A DNA stretch of 64,000 nucleotides from Lacticaseibacillus brantae DSM 23927 (GTDB taxonomy: Bacteria; Bacillota; Bacilli; Lactobacillales; Lactobacillaceae), in contig NZ_AYZQ01000005.1 in the NCBI RefSeq assembly GCF_001436115.1, positions 1-64,000 on the forward strand. The letters run 5' to 3'. Numbering within the stretch: position 1 is the stretch's first letter; each line of letters begins with the position of its first letter. The position numbers and the translations under genes were made by a program. Positions 31,192 to 38,316 of this stretch are shown here, one piece after another. The notes under the pieces were generated by a model. The model had not been told where the DNA came from, searched no databases, and was given only the letters and a program-made list of their open reading frames with translations.

Positions 31192-31846
31192 GAATCTTTT
31201 TGAACATGAACTTATCAAGCCAATGCCAGTCCCGGCGAATCCCGAAGTACGCGGCAATTGCCAATAGCAAGGATCCGAGAAAGTCCATGGCGAGATCACC
31301 CATGGTATCCATTAAGGCAGCGCGACCTTGCAGCAACGTATGACCGCTCATGTAGCGTTGCATGTTGAGCCCGAGCAAGCCATCCCCAGTAAACTCATAG
31401 AATTCCCACAAGACGCCGATCATGGTCCCAAATGCCACCGCAAATAGTGCTAATAGTAATGGATTCACTTTCGGCAACCGCTCTTTCGGGGTTAAGGCAC
31501 TAAAAATGGCCAAGCCCAGACCGGCAAGCATCGCCGCTGAAAAAAGATGTTCAAACTTGTCCCAGTATGGAATGCCATAAAATTGCATCCCTGTGCCTAA
31601 CAAAATACTGAGCAAAATAAAAATTTCGTATAATGCCACCAATAATCGGGGAAATTCAAAATGACCGAAATGACCGATGATATATGGTAACGAGACCAAT
31701 AAAAGCCCGGCTGCTACCTGGCCTAAAAGCTGAGTTTGCCCGGGATAATATGGCCTACCCATCAAAGTTAATGCGCCAAAAACGACCAAATATAAGACCA
31801 TGCCCACAATATTGAGCCAATAAAGCCAATCAAATTTTTTTGTCAT
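31181..31846 (-). CDS. Membrane protein of the YjdF/DUF2238 type
   Basis: A 221-residue integral membrane protein with about six TM segments. Conserved polar residues within membrane stretches, DKFEHLFSAAMLAGLG, GVLWEFYEFTGD and DTMGDLAMDFLGSLL, fit the YjdF-like membrane-spanning family, whose function is unknown. Its tail overlaps a bidirectional terminator. No operon partner is visible. Confidence 0.72.
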   Translation of the reverse strand: MTKKFDWLYWLNIVGMVLYLVVFGALTLMGRPYYPGQTQLLGQVAAGLLLVSLPYIIGHFGHFEFPRLLVALYEIFILLSILLGTGMQFYGIPYWDKFEHLFSAAMLAGLGLAIFSALTPKERLPKVNPLLLALFAVAFGTMIGVLWEFYEFTGDGLLGLNMQRYMSGHTLLQGRAALMDTMGDLAMDFLGSLLLAIAAYFGIRRDWHWLDKFMFKKIQKS

Positions 31847-31967
31847 GATAATCTCCTACCCATAATGTATTTTTAGCATACCGAGTTGAACAAAGTGCTG
31901 CAAGTGGTGAGACTTAGGTTACCGAGCCAAATAGTGTAAACTGAATACAAAAGGAAGGTGCGGTGTT

Positions 31968-32405
31968 ATGTCAATTCATACCTTATCTGAACTAGAACTG
32001 CTGACAATGAGTACTAAGGTCATCACGGATATCAGTCAGGCGTTTAATTTTCCATACTACGTCAACGACTTAAATCATGATGCCAACTTCGATATTGATG
32101 GCACTGAGACCACCCTGGAGCTGGAAGTCACCTTGCTCAACGATCCCAATCCTAAGCGCAACATCAGCTTCTATAGTGATGGCACCAAGGAGCCAGTTCT
32201 GGGCGGGGCAGCCAACGCCCAAGTAGTCGTCAAAGCCGGAGCAACTTTCATCTATTTAAATGATGGTTACCGAGACTCCTACGTGATTATCATCCAAAAT
32301 GGTAAAGTCCTTCAGAACCTCAAACTCGAACAACAAATTCTCTCTGGGCCTGAAGTCGAACGGTTCATTGATGAAATTCTCGACAACGACGCGGCCAACA
32401 AATAA
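31968..32405 (+). CDS. Small protein of unknown function
   Basis: I do not recognise this 145-residue acidic protein. It has no signal peptide. Residues 30-120 look like alternating beta strands (TTLELEVTLLNDPNPKRNIS, VVVKAGATFIYLND, YVIIIQNGKVLQNLKLEQQ) and the C-terminus is a short acidic helix. AAGGAAGGTG precedes the ATG and a strong terminator follows, so it is a monocistronic real gene. Confidence 0.78.
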   Translation: MSIHTLSELELLTMSTKVITDISQAFNFPYYVNDLNHDANFDIDGTETTLELEVTLLNDPNPKRNISFYSDGTKEPVLGGAANAQVVVKAGATFIYLNDGYRDSYVIIIQNGKVLQNLKLEQQILSGPEVERFIDEILDNDAANK

Positions 32406-32415
32406 TGCGCCATTA

Positions 32416-32445
32416 GCCTCTTCCTCCTTGGGAAGAGGCTTTTTT
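32416..32445 (+). terminator. Intrinsic terminator after the 31968-32405 gene
   Basis: Stem GCCTCTTCC/GGAAGAGGC followed by TTTTTT. Confidence 0.92.
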
Positions 32446-32451
32446 GGGCAT

Positions 32452-32542
32452 AAAAAAACCACCATCACTGGTGGAAAGTTTGGGGGAACTTTTTTGGGAG
32501 TGTAAGTTAATGTGTAAGCTTAAAGGGTCGCCCCTCTAATTG
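32452..32542 (-). ncRNA. Candidate small RNA (about 91 nt)
   Basis: In a 320-bp gap, the minus strand has an extended -10 (TGT-TATACT, hexamer 32549-32554) and, 91 bases after the inferred start, the intrinsic terminator CCACCA/TGGTGG with seven T residues (32452-32474). Between them are two further small stems, AAAGTT/AACTTT and AGGGG/CCCT, and no ORF. The aldo-keto reductase has its own weaker terminator upstream (32636-32661), so this unit is a separate transcript candidate; readthrough from that gene is the alternative. Confidence 0.4.
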
Positions 32543-32635
32543 ATTCCAAGTATAACAAAATAGAAATAATTATGAGGCCAGGATTTGTAAAAATTCTTTT
32601 CAGGATATGGGAGATAACAATGTGACCTTTGCCTG

Positions 32636-32661
32636 AATAAAAAGGCTCAGCAACAGCCTTT
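32636..32661 (-). terminator. Terminator of the aldo-keto reductase gene
   Basis: Stem AAAGGCT/AGCCTTT with a 7-base loop and a TTTTTATT tail on the minus strand. Confidence 0.65.
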
Positions 32662-32724
32662 CATTCAAAAATGCAAAGAACAAAAGTTATTTATCCGTTG
32701 AAAATGAATTACGTTTACTAAACG

Positions 32725-33558
32725 CTAACCAAAATAACCGCGATTTGCAGTGTTCTTGAGTTCTCGCATGGTTGCCATGTCAGCCTCACTGATTTCAAAA
32801 TCCAACTGTGCGTTGTTCTCAATATGGTCACGATGAACGGCCTTAGGCAGCGGCAACACACCATTTTGAATGACGAACTGAATCGCTAGTTGGGCCAGGG
32901 ACACCTGATAACGATCCGCAATTGCCTGCAAATCTTTGTTTTTCAAGATGCCGCCGGTCGCCAATGGTGAATACGCCTCGACTAAAAGCCCAGACTCCTG
33001 GGCGAATTGTGTGATTTCTGGCTCCGTATAGCCGACATAGTATTGAATCTGGTCGACCATCGGTTTCACTTCAGCCTGGCGCAGGACATTCTTTAAGTCG
33101 TGCACATTGAAATTAGAGACCCCAATGGCTTTGGCCCGACCGCTGGCGTAGATTGCCTCCATTGCCTCCCAAACAGCTTGGTTCTCAGTATCAAAGTTAG
33201 CTCCTGGCTGACCCCATGGCCATGGTGCGTGAATCAGATAAAGATCAATATAGTCGAGACCGATGTTAGTCATCGTGGTCTCAAAGTCGCGAATGGCGCC
33301 GCGATATGACTTTGTTTCGGCTGGCAGTTTCGAGGTAACAAAAATTTCGTCGCGAGAAATTCCTGATTCACGAATCGCTTCACCGACGGCCGCCTCATTC
33401 CGGTATGCTAATGCAGTATCAATATGCCGATAGCCTAACTTCAGCGCATCGCTCACTGCTTGTTTGGCTTGAGCCGCAGGGATTTGCCAGGTGCCAAAAC
33501 CGACTTTAGGAATCTTGTGGCCATTGGCTAACGTATAGGTGTCTGTTAATTGTGTCAT
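32725..33558 (-). CDS. Aldo/keto reductase
   Basis: A 277-residue NADPH-dependent oxidoreductase of the 2,5-diketogluconate reductase-like AKR5 group. The catalytic tetrad is visible: Asp and Tyr in GYRHIDTALAYRNE, Lys in VTSKLP and His in LYLIHAPWP, with AIGVSNFN and the C-terminal PKAVHRDHI cofactor motif. GGAGG precedes the ATG at 33558. Physiological substrate unknown; single gene. Confidence 0.93.
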   Translation of the reverse strand: MTQLTDTYTLANGHKIPKVGFGTWQIPAAQAKQAVSDALKLGYRHIDTALAYRNEAAVGEAIRESGISRDEIFVTSKLPAETKSYRGAIRDFETTMTNIGLDYIDLYLIHAPWPWGQPGANFDTENQAVWEAMEAIYASGRAKAIGVSNFNVHDLKNVLRQAEVKPMVDQIQYYVGYTEPEITQFAQESGLLVEAYSPLATGGILKNKDLQAIADRYQVSLAQLAIQFVIQNGVLPLPKAVHRDHIENNAQLDFEISEADMATMRELKNTANRGYFG

Positions 33559-33633
33559 GAGCTTTCCTCCATTTCACAAATTCCACTACAACGAGCGCCA
33601 TTCAGGCGCCCTAAACACACTAATTGTAGCAAA

Positions 33634-33683
33634 AACTAGAAATACCCCCTAACATTCCGAATCACGAATTGTTAAGGGGTATT
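33634..33683 (-). terminator. Terminator-like hairpin after the Mga-type gene
   Basis: Stem AATACCCCTTAACA/TGTTAGGGGGTATT with a loop of about 15 bases. On the minus strand the T-rich tail (TTTCTAGTTTTT) is not continuous, so efficiency is uncertain. It closes the WxL/sortase operon. Confidence 0.6.
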
Positions 33684-33688
33684 GATAT

Positions 33689-35125
33689 TTATCCAGCTTT
33701 AGCCGCCCGAATCTCGAGGATGCGATCACTCAAATGCGCCCAATCGATGGCACGTGGTGGATCCAGCCAAATGACTTTCTCCACGTCTAAGTCATCATAA
33801 ACGGCATTGAGGTTCGTGACGACAATGTCGGTCGTCTCGTCATAAGCGAATTGCACATTGACGTTGAGGTTCACAAACAAAGCAAAGTTCTTCTTGATGA
33901 AGTCGTTGTATTCTTGCCCATATGAGAAATCGACGCACACCGTGATGGGCGGTGTGACACTGGCCAAATGTACCCGGCTAATCAAAATCATCAAATATCG
34001 GTAGAAAATATACGCCCGAAATTTCAGAATGCCTTCCGATTCCAGAAATGCTTCATCCATCAAATATTGGCGTGTACATTCAAAATACTCAATGTAAGAC
34101 TCCTTGAAGAAGGTGACATCAAAATGTTCAAATGAGTAATACGCATTCAACGGGAAATAGATGAGTTCAAAGTGCAGTCGCGTCAATTCTGCGTCCAACA
34201 GGGTTTTGGCAGTCTCCGGCAAATCAAAGGTTGCCTGAGCAGCAGCCATGAATCGGTCATTGAGCTGGCTCAAGTGCTTGCCCAGCGCCATTGGTGATTG
34301 ACTGCTGGGCAACAAATCACTCACATACAGGAATGCCAAGAGTTCTTGATGAAACAAATCAGATGATGGCACCCGTTCAATCACAGCGACCGCGTCAGGA
34401 TAAGCCTGCTGCAAAGCCGTCATCACCTTTTGCCGGTTTGGATCGTCTGCACTCAGCGCGTGGCCCTGCTGTGCTCGGGTCATGGCAATGCACAGAAAAT
34501 GGAACAATTTGATGGCGACAGTTTGTGGCAGGTTGATGTTGAGCGGCTCGAGTTTAGCCAGACTATCACTGGCTTGATTCTGAACAGTCTCCGGATACAT
34601 GGCGTGATCATTGACCAAGACAAAAGCAAAAATCCGCGTTAACAGATAACGAATGGTCGGTTCTGGGCCCACAAGATGATGGTGTTTGTCCAGAATCACA
34701 TCAAAGGTCTGCAGCAATTGCTTAATCTGGCGCAAGCGACCATACACGCTGGTATAACTGGTGAAGTTGTCATCCGCGAAACTTTGCGTGGACTGAAATG
34801 TCTCCTCAAACAAAGCCATCAAAATCGAGAAGGCCAAGGAATGCCGCAAATATTCGGCCAATAACAAATCTGAGGTGGCTTGGCCGGCTTCATACAACGT
34901 CGTGCGGACATTGTCATTATCAATCGCAAAATAACGGGTTAGGTCGTAGCGGTCAAAATCTTGCCCGAGTTCCTCAACGGTTTTACTAAAAAGAAAGTTC
35001 GACAGTGATAGCTCGGATTGAATGGTCGCATTCAATTCTGATAGTTCTGAGGATTCTTCTAAAAGACGCAGAAAATCAAATTTCCGTTTGTCGTCTTTAT
35101 CCAAAAAATTCTCTAAACTAAGCAT
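33689..35125 (-). CDS. Mga-family transcriptional regulator
   Basis: A 478-residue regulator. The N-terminal part (KRKFDFLRLLEESSELSELN...LSLSNFLFSKTVEELG) has the paired helix-turn-helix pattern of Mga/AtxA regulators, the middle is helical (PRD-like), and the C-terminal part (TPPITVCVDFSYGQEYNDFI, then DIVVTNLN) looks like a PTS EIIB-like domain. It is the last gene of the WxL operon, 7 bp after the small secreted protein, and probably autoregulates the cluster. ATG at 35125 with GGAAGTGAG upstream; the frame to 35236 lies inside the preceding gene. Confidence 0.78.
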   Translation of the reverse strand: MLSLENFLDKDDKRKFDFLRLLEESSELSELNATIQSELSLSNFLFSKTVEELGQDFDRYDLTRYFAIDNDNVRTTLYEAGQATSDLLLAEYLRHSLAFSILMALFEETFQSTQSFADDNFTSYTSVYGRLRQIKQLLQTFDVILDKHHHLVGPEPTIRYLLTRIFAFVLVNDHAMYPETVQNQASDSLAKLEPLNINLPQTVAIKLFHFLCIAMTRAQQGHALSADDPNRQKVMTALQQAYPDAVAVIERVPSSDLFHQELLAFLYVSDLLPSSQSPMALGKHLSQLNDRFMAAAQATFDLPETAKTLLDAELTRLHFELIYFPLNAYYSFEHFDVTFFKESYIEYFECTRQYLMDEAFLESEGILKFRAYIFYRYLMILISRVHLASVTPPITVCVDFSYGQEYNDFIKKNFALFVNLNVNVQFAYDETTDIVVTNLNAVYDDLDVEKVIWLDPPRAIDWAHLSDRILEIRAAKAG

Positions 35126-35132
35126 CGCTGTC

Positions 35133-35579
35133 TCACTTCCTTCTTCCGTACAATGCGCTTCCTGACAGCATTTCAACCATTGCTGTGAGATTAGCGTCAG
35201 AGTGGCCGCCATTACCGCCGCCAGGATCCGTATCATTCATAATGGCCAGCTGTGTGCTAGCCTCGTTAAATAAATCTTGATTAATCAAAAGCTTTTTATG
35301 TGACTTTGTCTTTTTAGGCCTCGCTGGCGCTTTAGGCTTTGATTCGCTCGGTGCTTTCGATTCAGCCGGTACGGCAGGTGCCTTTGGCGGTGGCGTGGAC
35401 GAGCTGCTTGATGCAGGCACATCCGCTTGAGCACTGGGCGTAACAGGTTTCACCTCTTGATTAGGATCCACCGGGCTATACACCGTGCCACTGTCCGCGT
35501 TGACCTGGCTCGAAAACATCAAGGACGCCGAAAAAACAGCCAACGTCGCAAATAATTTAAATGACATCTTGTTCTGCAT
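35133..35579 (-). CDS. Small secreted protein of the WxL/sortase operon
   Basis: A 148-residue protein of unknown function. It has a signal peptide (about 1-29, ending VNADS), a Ser/Pro/Ala/Lys-rich low-complexity linker (about 45-95), and a 50-residue C-terminal segment (LLINQDLFNEASTQLAIMND, a GGGNGG turn, then LTAMVEMLSGSALYGRRK). No LPxTG, WxL or TM anchor is present. It lies between the sortase and regulator genes with 7-8 bp gaps, so it belongs to this operon. It may be a released modulator or a ligand of the surface complex; that is speculation. Confidence 0.75.
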   Translation of the reverse strand: MQNKMSFKLFATLAVFSASLMFSSQVNADSGTVYSPVDPNQEVKPVTPSAQADVPASSSSSTPPPKAPAVPAESKAPSESKPKAPARPKKTKSHKKLLINQDLFNEASTQLAIMNDTDPGGGNGGHSDANLTAMVEMLSGSALYGRRK

Positions 35580-35587
35580 GCCCCACC

Positions 35588-36367
35588 TCACACTTTCTTC
35601 ACGATGAGATAACTCAAACCAGGCAATACCACCAAAATAGCCACTAACGGGAGCCAAAACTGCCACCAACGCTGCGATTGCTGAACCTGGCGAGTGGCGC
35701 TGGTTCGCTGGGTCATTGTTGCTGCTAATTGGTGGGTAGTCGGCTTCGAGTCAAGCGTGGCCGTCACAATCAACCGGCCTGTGGTCGCTGTGGGTTGATC
35801 ACACGTGATTAGAGTCAGCTGAGGCGTCCTGCTTTCTTTCAGCACGGCGAGATTGGTATCGTTCACCACACGTTTACTCGTGACATGATACTGGTACAGT
35901 TGGCCCAAATAGCGTAGCTGAATCACATTGCCAACCTTGGCTTGCATTAAGCGGCCAAAAAGTAGGGATGCTGTTCCAAGATGGTGGGCTGCCAGAACAA
36001 GATTATTTGTTTTGGGGTCACGTTTAGGATACATCGAACCAGCGCCGTAAAGCAACTCGGATTGGCCTAGGCCGGCAAAAACTGGCACATCTAACCCCAC
36101 TGTGCCCACTTGCAAGCGTCCAATACTCGTCAGCTGATTATTACTGGTCAACGCTTGACGAATGGTCGGGGCTTGCACTGCCTCAAATGGTATGCTTTTG
36201 ACTTGGTTGAGCGTTTTAACTTCCTGAACCTGCGCCGTGGCTGTCTTCTCCAGCAAAATTGCATTCTTAGCAAACGGTAAGCAGATCAAGCCCACACCAA
36301 GATATAACAAAATCAACGCGAGAAATTTGAGGCCTCTATTCGGCTTTGCGTGCGGCTTCTTTTGCAT
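35588..36367 (-). CDS. Class A-like sortase of the WxL operon
   Basis: A 259-residue membrane transpeptidase: N-terminal TM (about 14-33), sortase beta-barrel with catalytic His in LAAHHLG, Cys in LTLITCDQP and Arg in TTGRLIV, and a second C-terminal TM (about 237-256). The C-terminal TM is unlike housekeeping SrtA and is seen in dedicated sortases. The neighbouring LPQTG protein is the obvious substrate. It overlaps the DUF916 gene by 32 bp, so translation is coupled. Confidence 0.88.
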   Translation of the reverse strand: MQKKPHAKPNRGLKFLALILLYLGVGLICLPFAKNAILLEKTATAQVQEVKTLNQVKSIPFEAVQAPTIRQALTSNNQLTSIGRLQVGTVGLDVPVFAGLGQSELLYGAGSMYPKRDPKTNNLVLAAHHLGTASLLFGRLMQAKVGNVIQLRYLGQLYQYHVTSKRVVNDTNLAVLKESRTPQLTLITCDQPTATTGRLIVTATLDSKPTTHQLAATMTQRTSATRQVQQSQRWWQFWLPLVAILVVLPGLSYLIVKKV

Positions 36368-37436
36368 CTTTTTGCTTCTTTCTCCAAATCAGCCAAATAA
36401 TGAGCAGGACTAACAAGAGCAACCCAATCCCGACAAGAATGTAAATCCAGGTGTAGTCCGCCTTAATGGTGACATCCTTCTTATTCAGGTCTTGAGCGGT
36501 CGCGGCCGAAATCGTGAAGTCCTTTTCGAGAATCCATTCATTCTGATAACGCAGACTCTGGCCTTTGCTGTCCTTGCCGCGCGCGTATTTGCCGTTAGCA
36601 CTCTTATTTCCATCGACAATCAACTTGATATGATAGGTGCCTGGTTCCAACGCTTGTCCATTCAACGCGACTGGGAAGTTAAAGTTTGAATTTGGGGCGA
36701 TTTGCAGGGCCGCTTTGTTAGCACTGTATAGGACTTTGCTATCACCCTTCTTGGTAACTTGTGCCTGGATGGCGACTTGGTTGATATAGGTCATTTGATT
36801 ATTTTGAAGATTGGCAGAGATGACGTTACGGGCATTAATTTGGTCGGGCTTAACAGTATGCAGGCTCATATTTGGTGTAACTGGGTTACTGTTTTGCCGC
36901 ATCAATAAGGCGACCACATACGAATACTCATTGTTGATGGCCAACCCTTGGCTACTGCTAGACTGGCTTGTTTTGGTGGTTTTGGCTTCCTTAAACGTAA
37001 TCCCGCCTGCTAATACCCCATTGAAAGTCGCGGCTGGCATTTGCAGTTGAAATGGTACTTTGACCACGGAATGTGGCTTCAACGTCACTTGTTTTGGCGC
37101 CTGCACGATTTTAGCCAGGTCATACTTCATGCTGGCATCGGCTGTTTTCGCTGATGTGCTGTAATCCACGATCACGTTGGAATTCGTTGTCGCATGGTTG
37201 ACGGCAACGTTCACCTTCACTTCGCGGGCAAGATCGTTCTTCAATTGCACATAAACGGTTTCTTTTTGACCCGGCTTCAACTGCAAGTCAAAATATGACT
37301 TCGACTTGTCAATTTGGTTGGCGGCCGCAATTGGGGTCACGCCAAAGCTAAACTCACTAGCAAACACCTGCGTGCCGCCAGCAAACACTGTCAAAATTGT
37401 GACCAAAACTGCGAGCAATGCTGCTTTGATTTTCAA
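36336..37436 (-). CDS. DUF916/DUF3324 cell-surface protein (WxL-interacting)
   Basis: A 366-residue membrane-anchored surface protein with a signal peptide (about 1-28, ending VFASE), an N-terminal Ig-like DUF916 region (FSFGVTPIAAANQ, FDLQLKPGQKETVYVQLKN), a second DUF3324 region, and a C-terminal TM (about 331-352) with a basic tail. Such proteins bind peptidoglycan and partner WxL proteins on the cell surface. The TTG at 37436 is chosen because AAAAGGAG lies about 9 bases before it; the longer frame starts in the intergenic hairpin region. Confidence 0.9.
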   Translation of the reverse strand: MKIKAALLAVLVTILTVFAGGTQVFASEFSFGVTPIAAANQIDKSKSYFDLQLKPGQKETVYVQLKNDLAREVKVNVAVNHATTNSNVIVDYSTSAKTADASMKYDLAKIVQAPKQVTLKPHSVVKVPFQLQMPAATFNGVLAGGITFKEAKTTKTSQSSSSQGLAINNEYSYVVALLMRQNSNPVTPNMSLHTVKPDQINARNVISANLQNNQMTYINQVAIQAQVTKKGDSKVLYSANKAALQIAPNSNFNFPVALNGQALEPGTYHIKLIVDGNKSANGKYARGKDSKGQSLRYQNEWILEKDFTISAATAQDLNKKDVTIKADYTWIYILVGIGLLLLVLLIIWLIWRKKQKDAKEAARKAE

Positions 37437-37504
37437 TGTCTTCGTCTCCTTTTCAACTAAAAAGAAAAGATTCGCCGAATCGCGAACCTTCCCCAAAACT
37501 TTAA

Positions 37505-38296
37505 TTACTCAGTCGTTCCATTGCCTGGCACGTCTGATAAGTTCCACGTTAATGTCGTCTTGTAAGTTTCTGCATACTTGGTGGTTCGACCTGGAACAGA
37601 TAAGGTAACACTATTTGTGTGTGGTTGATCCTCACTAGTCAACTCTGACTTAGTTCCCCAGTCATTCAGGAATGTCCCGCCACCTTGACCATTGGTGGCA
37701 CTCATGACTAATGATGCGGTCCCTGGGGTAAGCGCGGTATCTTTTGCCGGTGTTGGTTTATTATCGCTCGATGAAGCAGTCACAACGTTACCGTCTTTAA
37801 GCGTGACCACCGCCCCGTCCAAAACATGCTTGCTGTCACTTATGAATTGGCCGTCTTGAGTGACGGTTAAGGTCCAACCAGCAAGGGTCCCACGGTTATC
37901 GGTCACCTGAACATAATCGGGCCCGTAGACTAAATCACCTGTTGGTTTACCATCAGCACCTAGCTTGTAATAGGCTTGAGCGGCTGCGGTGTACACCTTA
38001 TCACTTGAACTAATCGCTTGTTTGCCAAAGTCAAAGCTTGATGCAAAGTCAATGGACAGTGGCCCAGGTGTACCTGGATCAACTGGGTTCGTTGGGTCCG
38101 TTGGATCAATTGGCTGGACAGGATTGCCTGGCTCAATTGGGTCGGTTGGGTCGGTTGGGTCGGTGCTTGGTGTAAACTCAACCTGGCCGTGAGAGTGATA
38201 TTCAATTGGATCGTCGGCGGCAAAGATAGTCTTGGGTGTAAAAGCAACAGCGCTGAGGACGACTGCTGAAAGTAAGAATTTTGAGATGTTTTTCAT
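37505..38296 (-). CDS. WxL-domain surface protein
   Basis: A 263-residue secreted protein: signal peptide (about 1-26), a Pro/Asp/Thr-rich linker with DPT and DP-x-x-P repeats (about 43-80), and a C-terminal WxL domain with its two motifs, LAGWTLTV and TLTWNLSDVPGN. WxL domains attach non-covalently to peptidoglycan. It is a paralogue of the gene at 41290-42042: linker, FASSFDFGKQ/YASNFKFGTQ and C-terminus align. Confidence 0.92.
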   Translation of the reverse strand: MKNISKFLLSAVVLSAVAFTPKTIFAADDPIEYHSHGQVEFTPSTDPTDPTDPIEPGNPVQPIDPTDPTNPVDPGTPGPLSIDFASSFDFGKQAISSSDKVYTAAAQAYYKLGADGKPTGDLVYGPDYVQVTDNRGTLAGWTLTVTQDGQFISDSKHVLDGAVVTLKDGNVVTASSSDNKPTPAKDTALTPGTASLVMSATNGQGGGTFLNDWGTKSELTSEDQPHTNSVTLSVPGRTTKYAETYKTTLTWNLSDVPGNGTTE

Positions 38297-38316
38297 GAGT
38301 GTTCTCCTTTTTAAGG

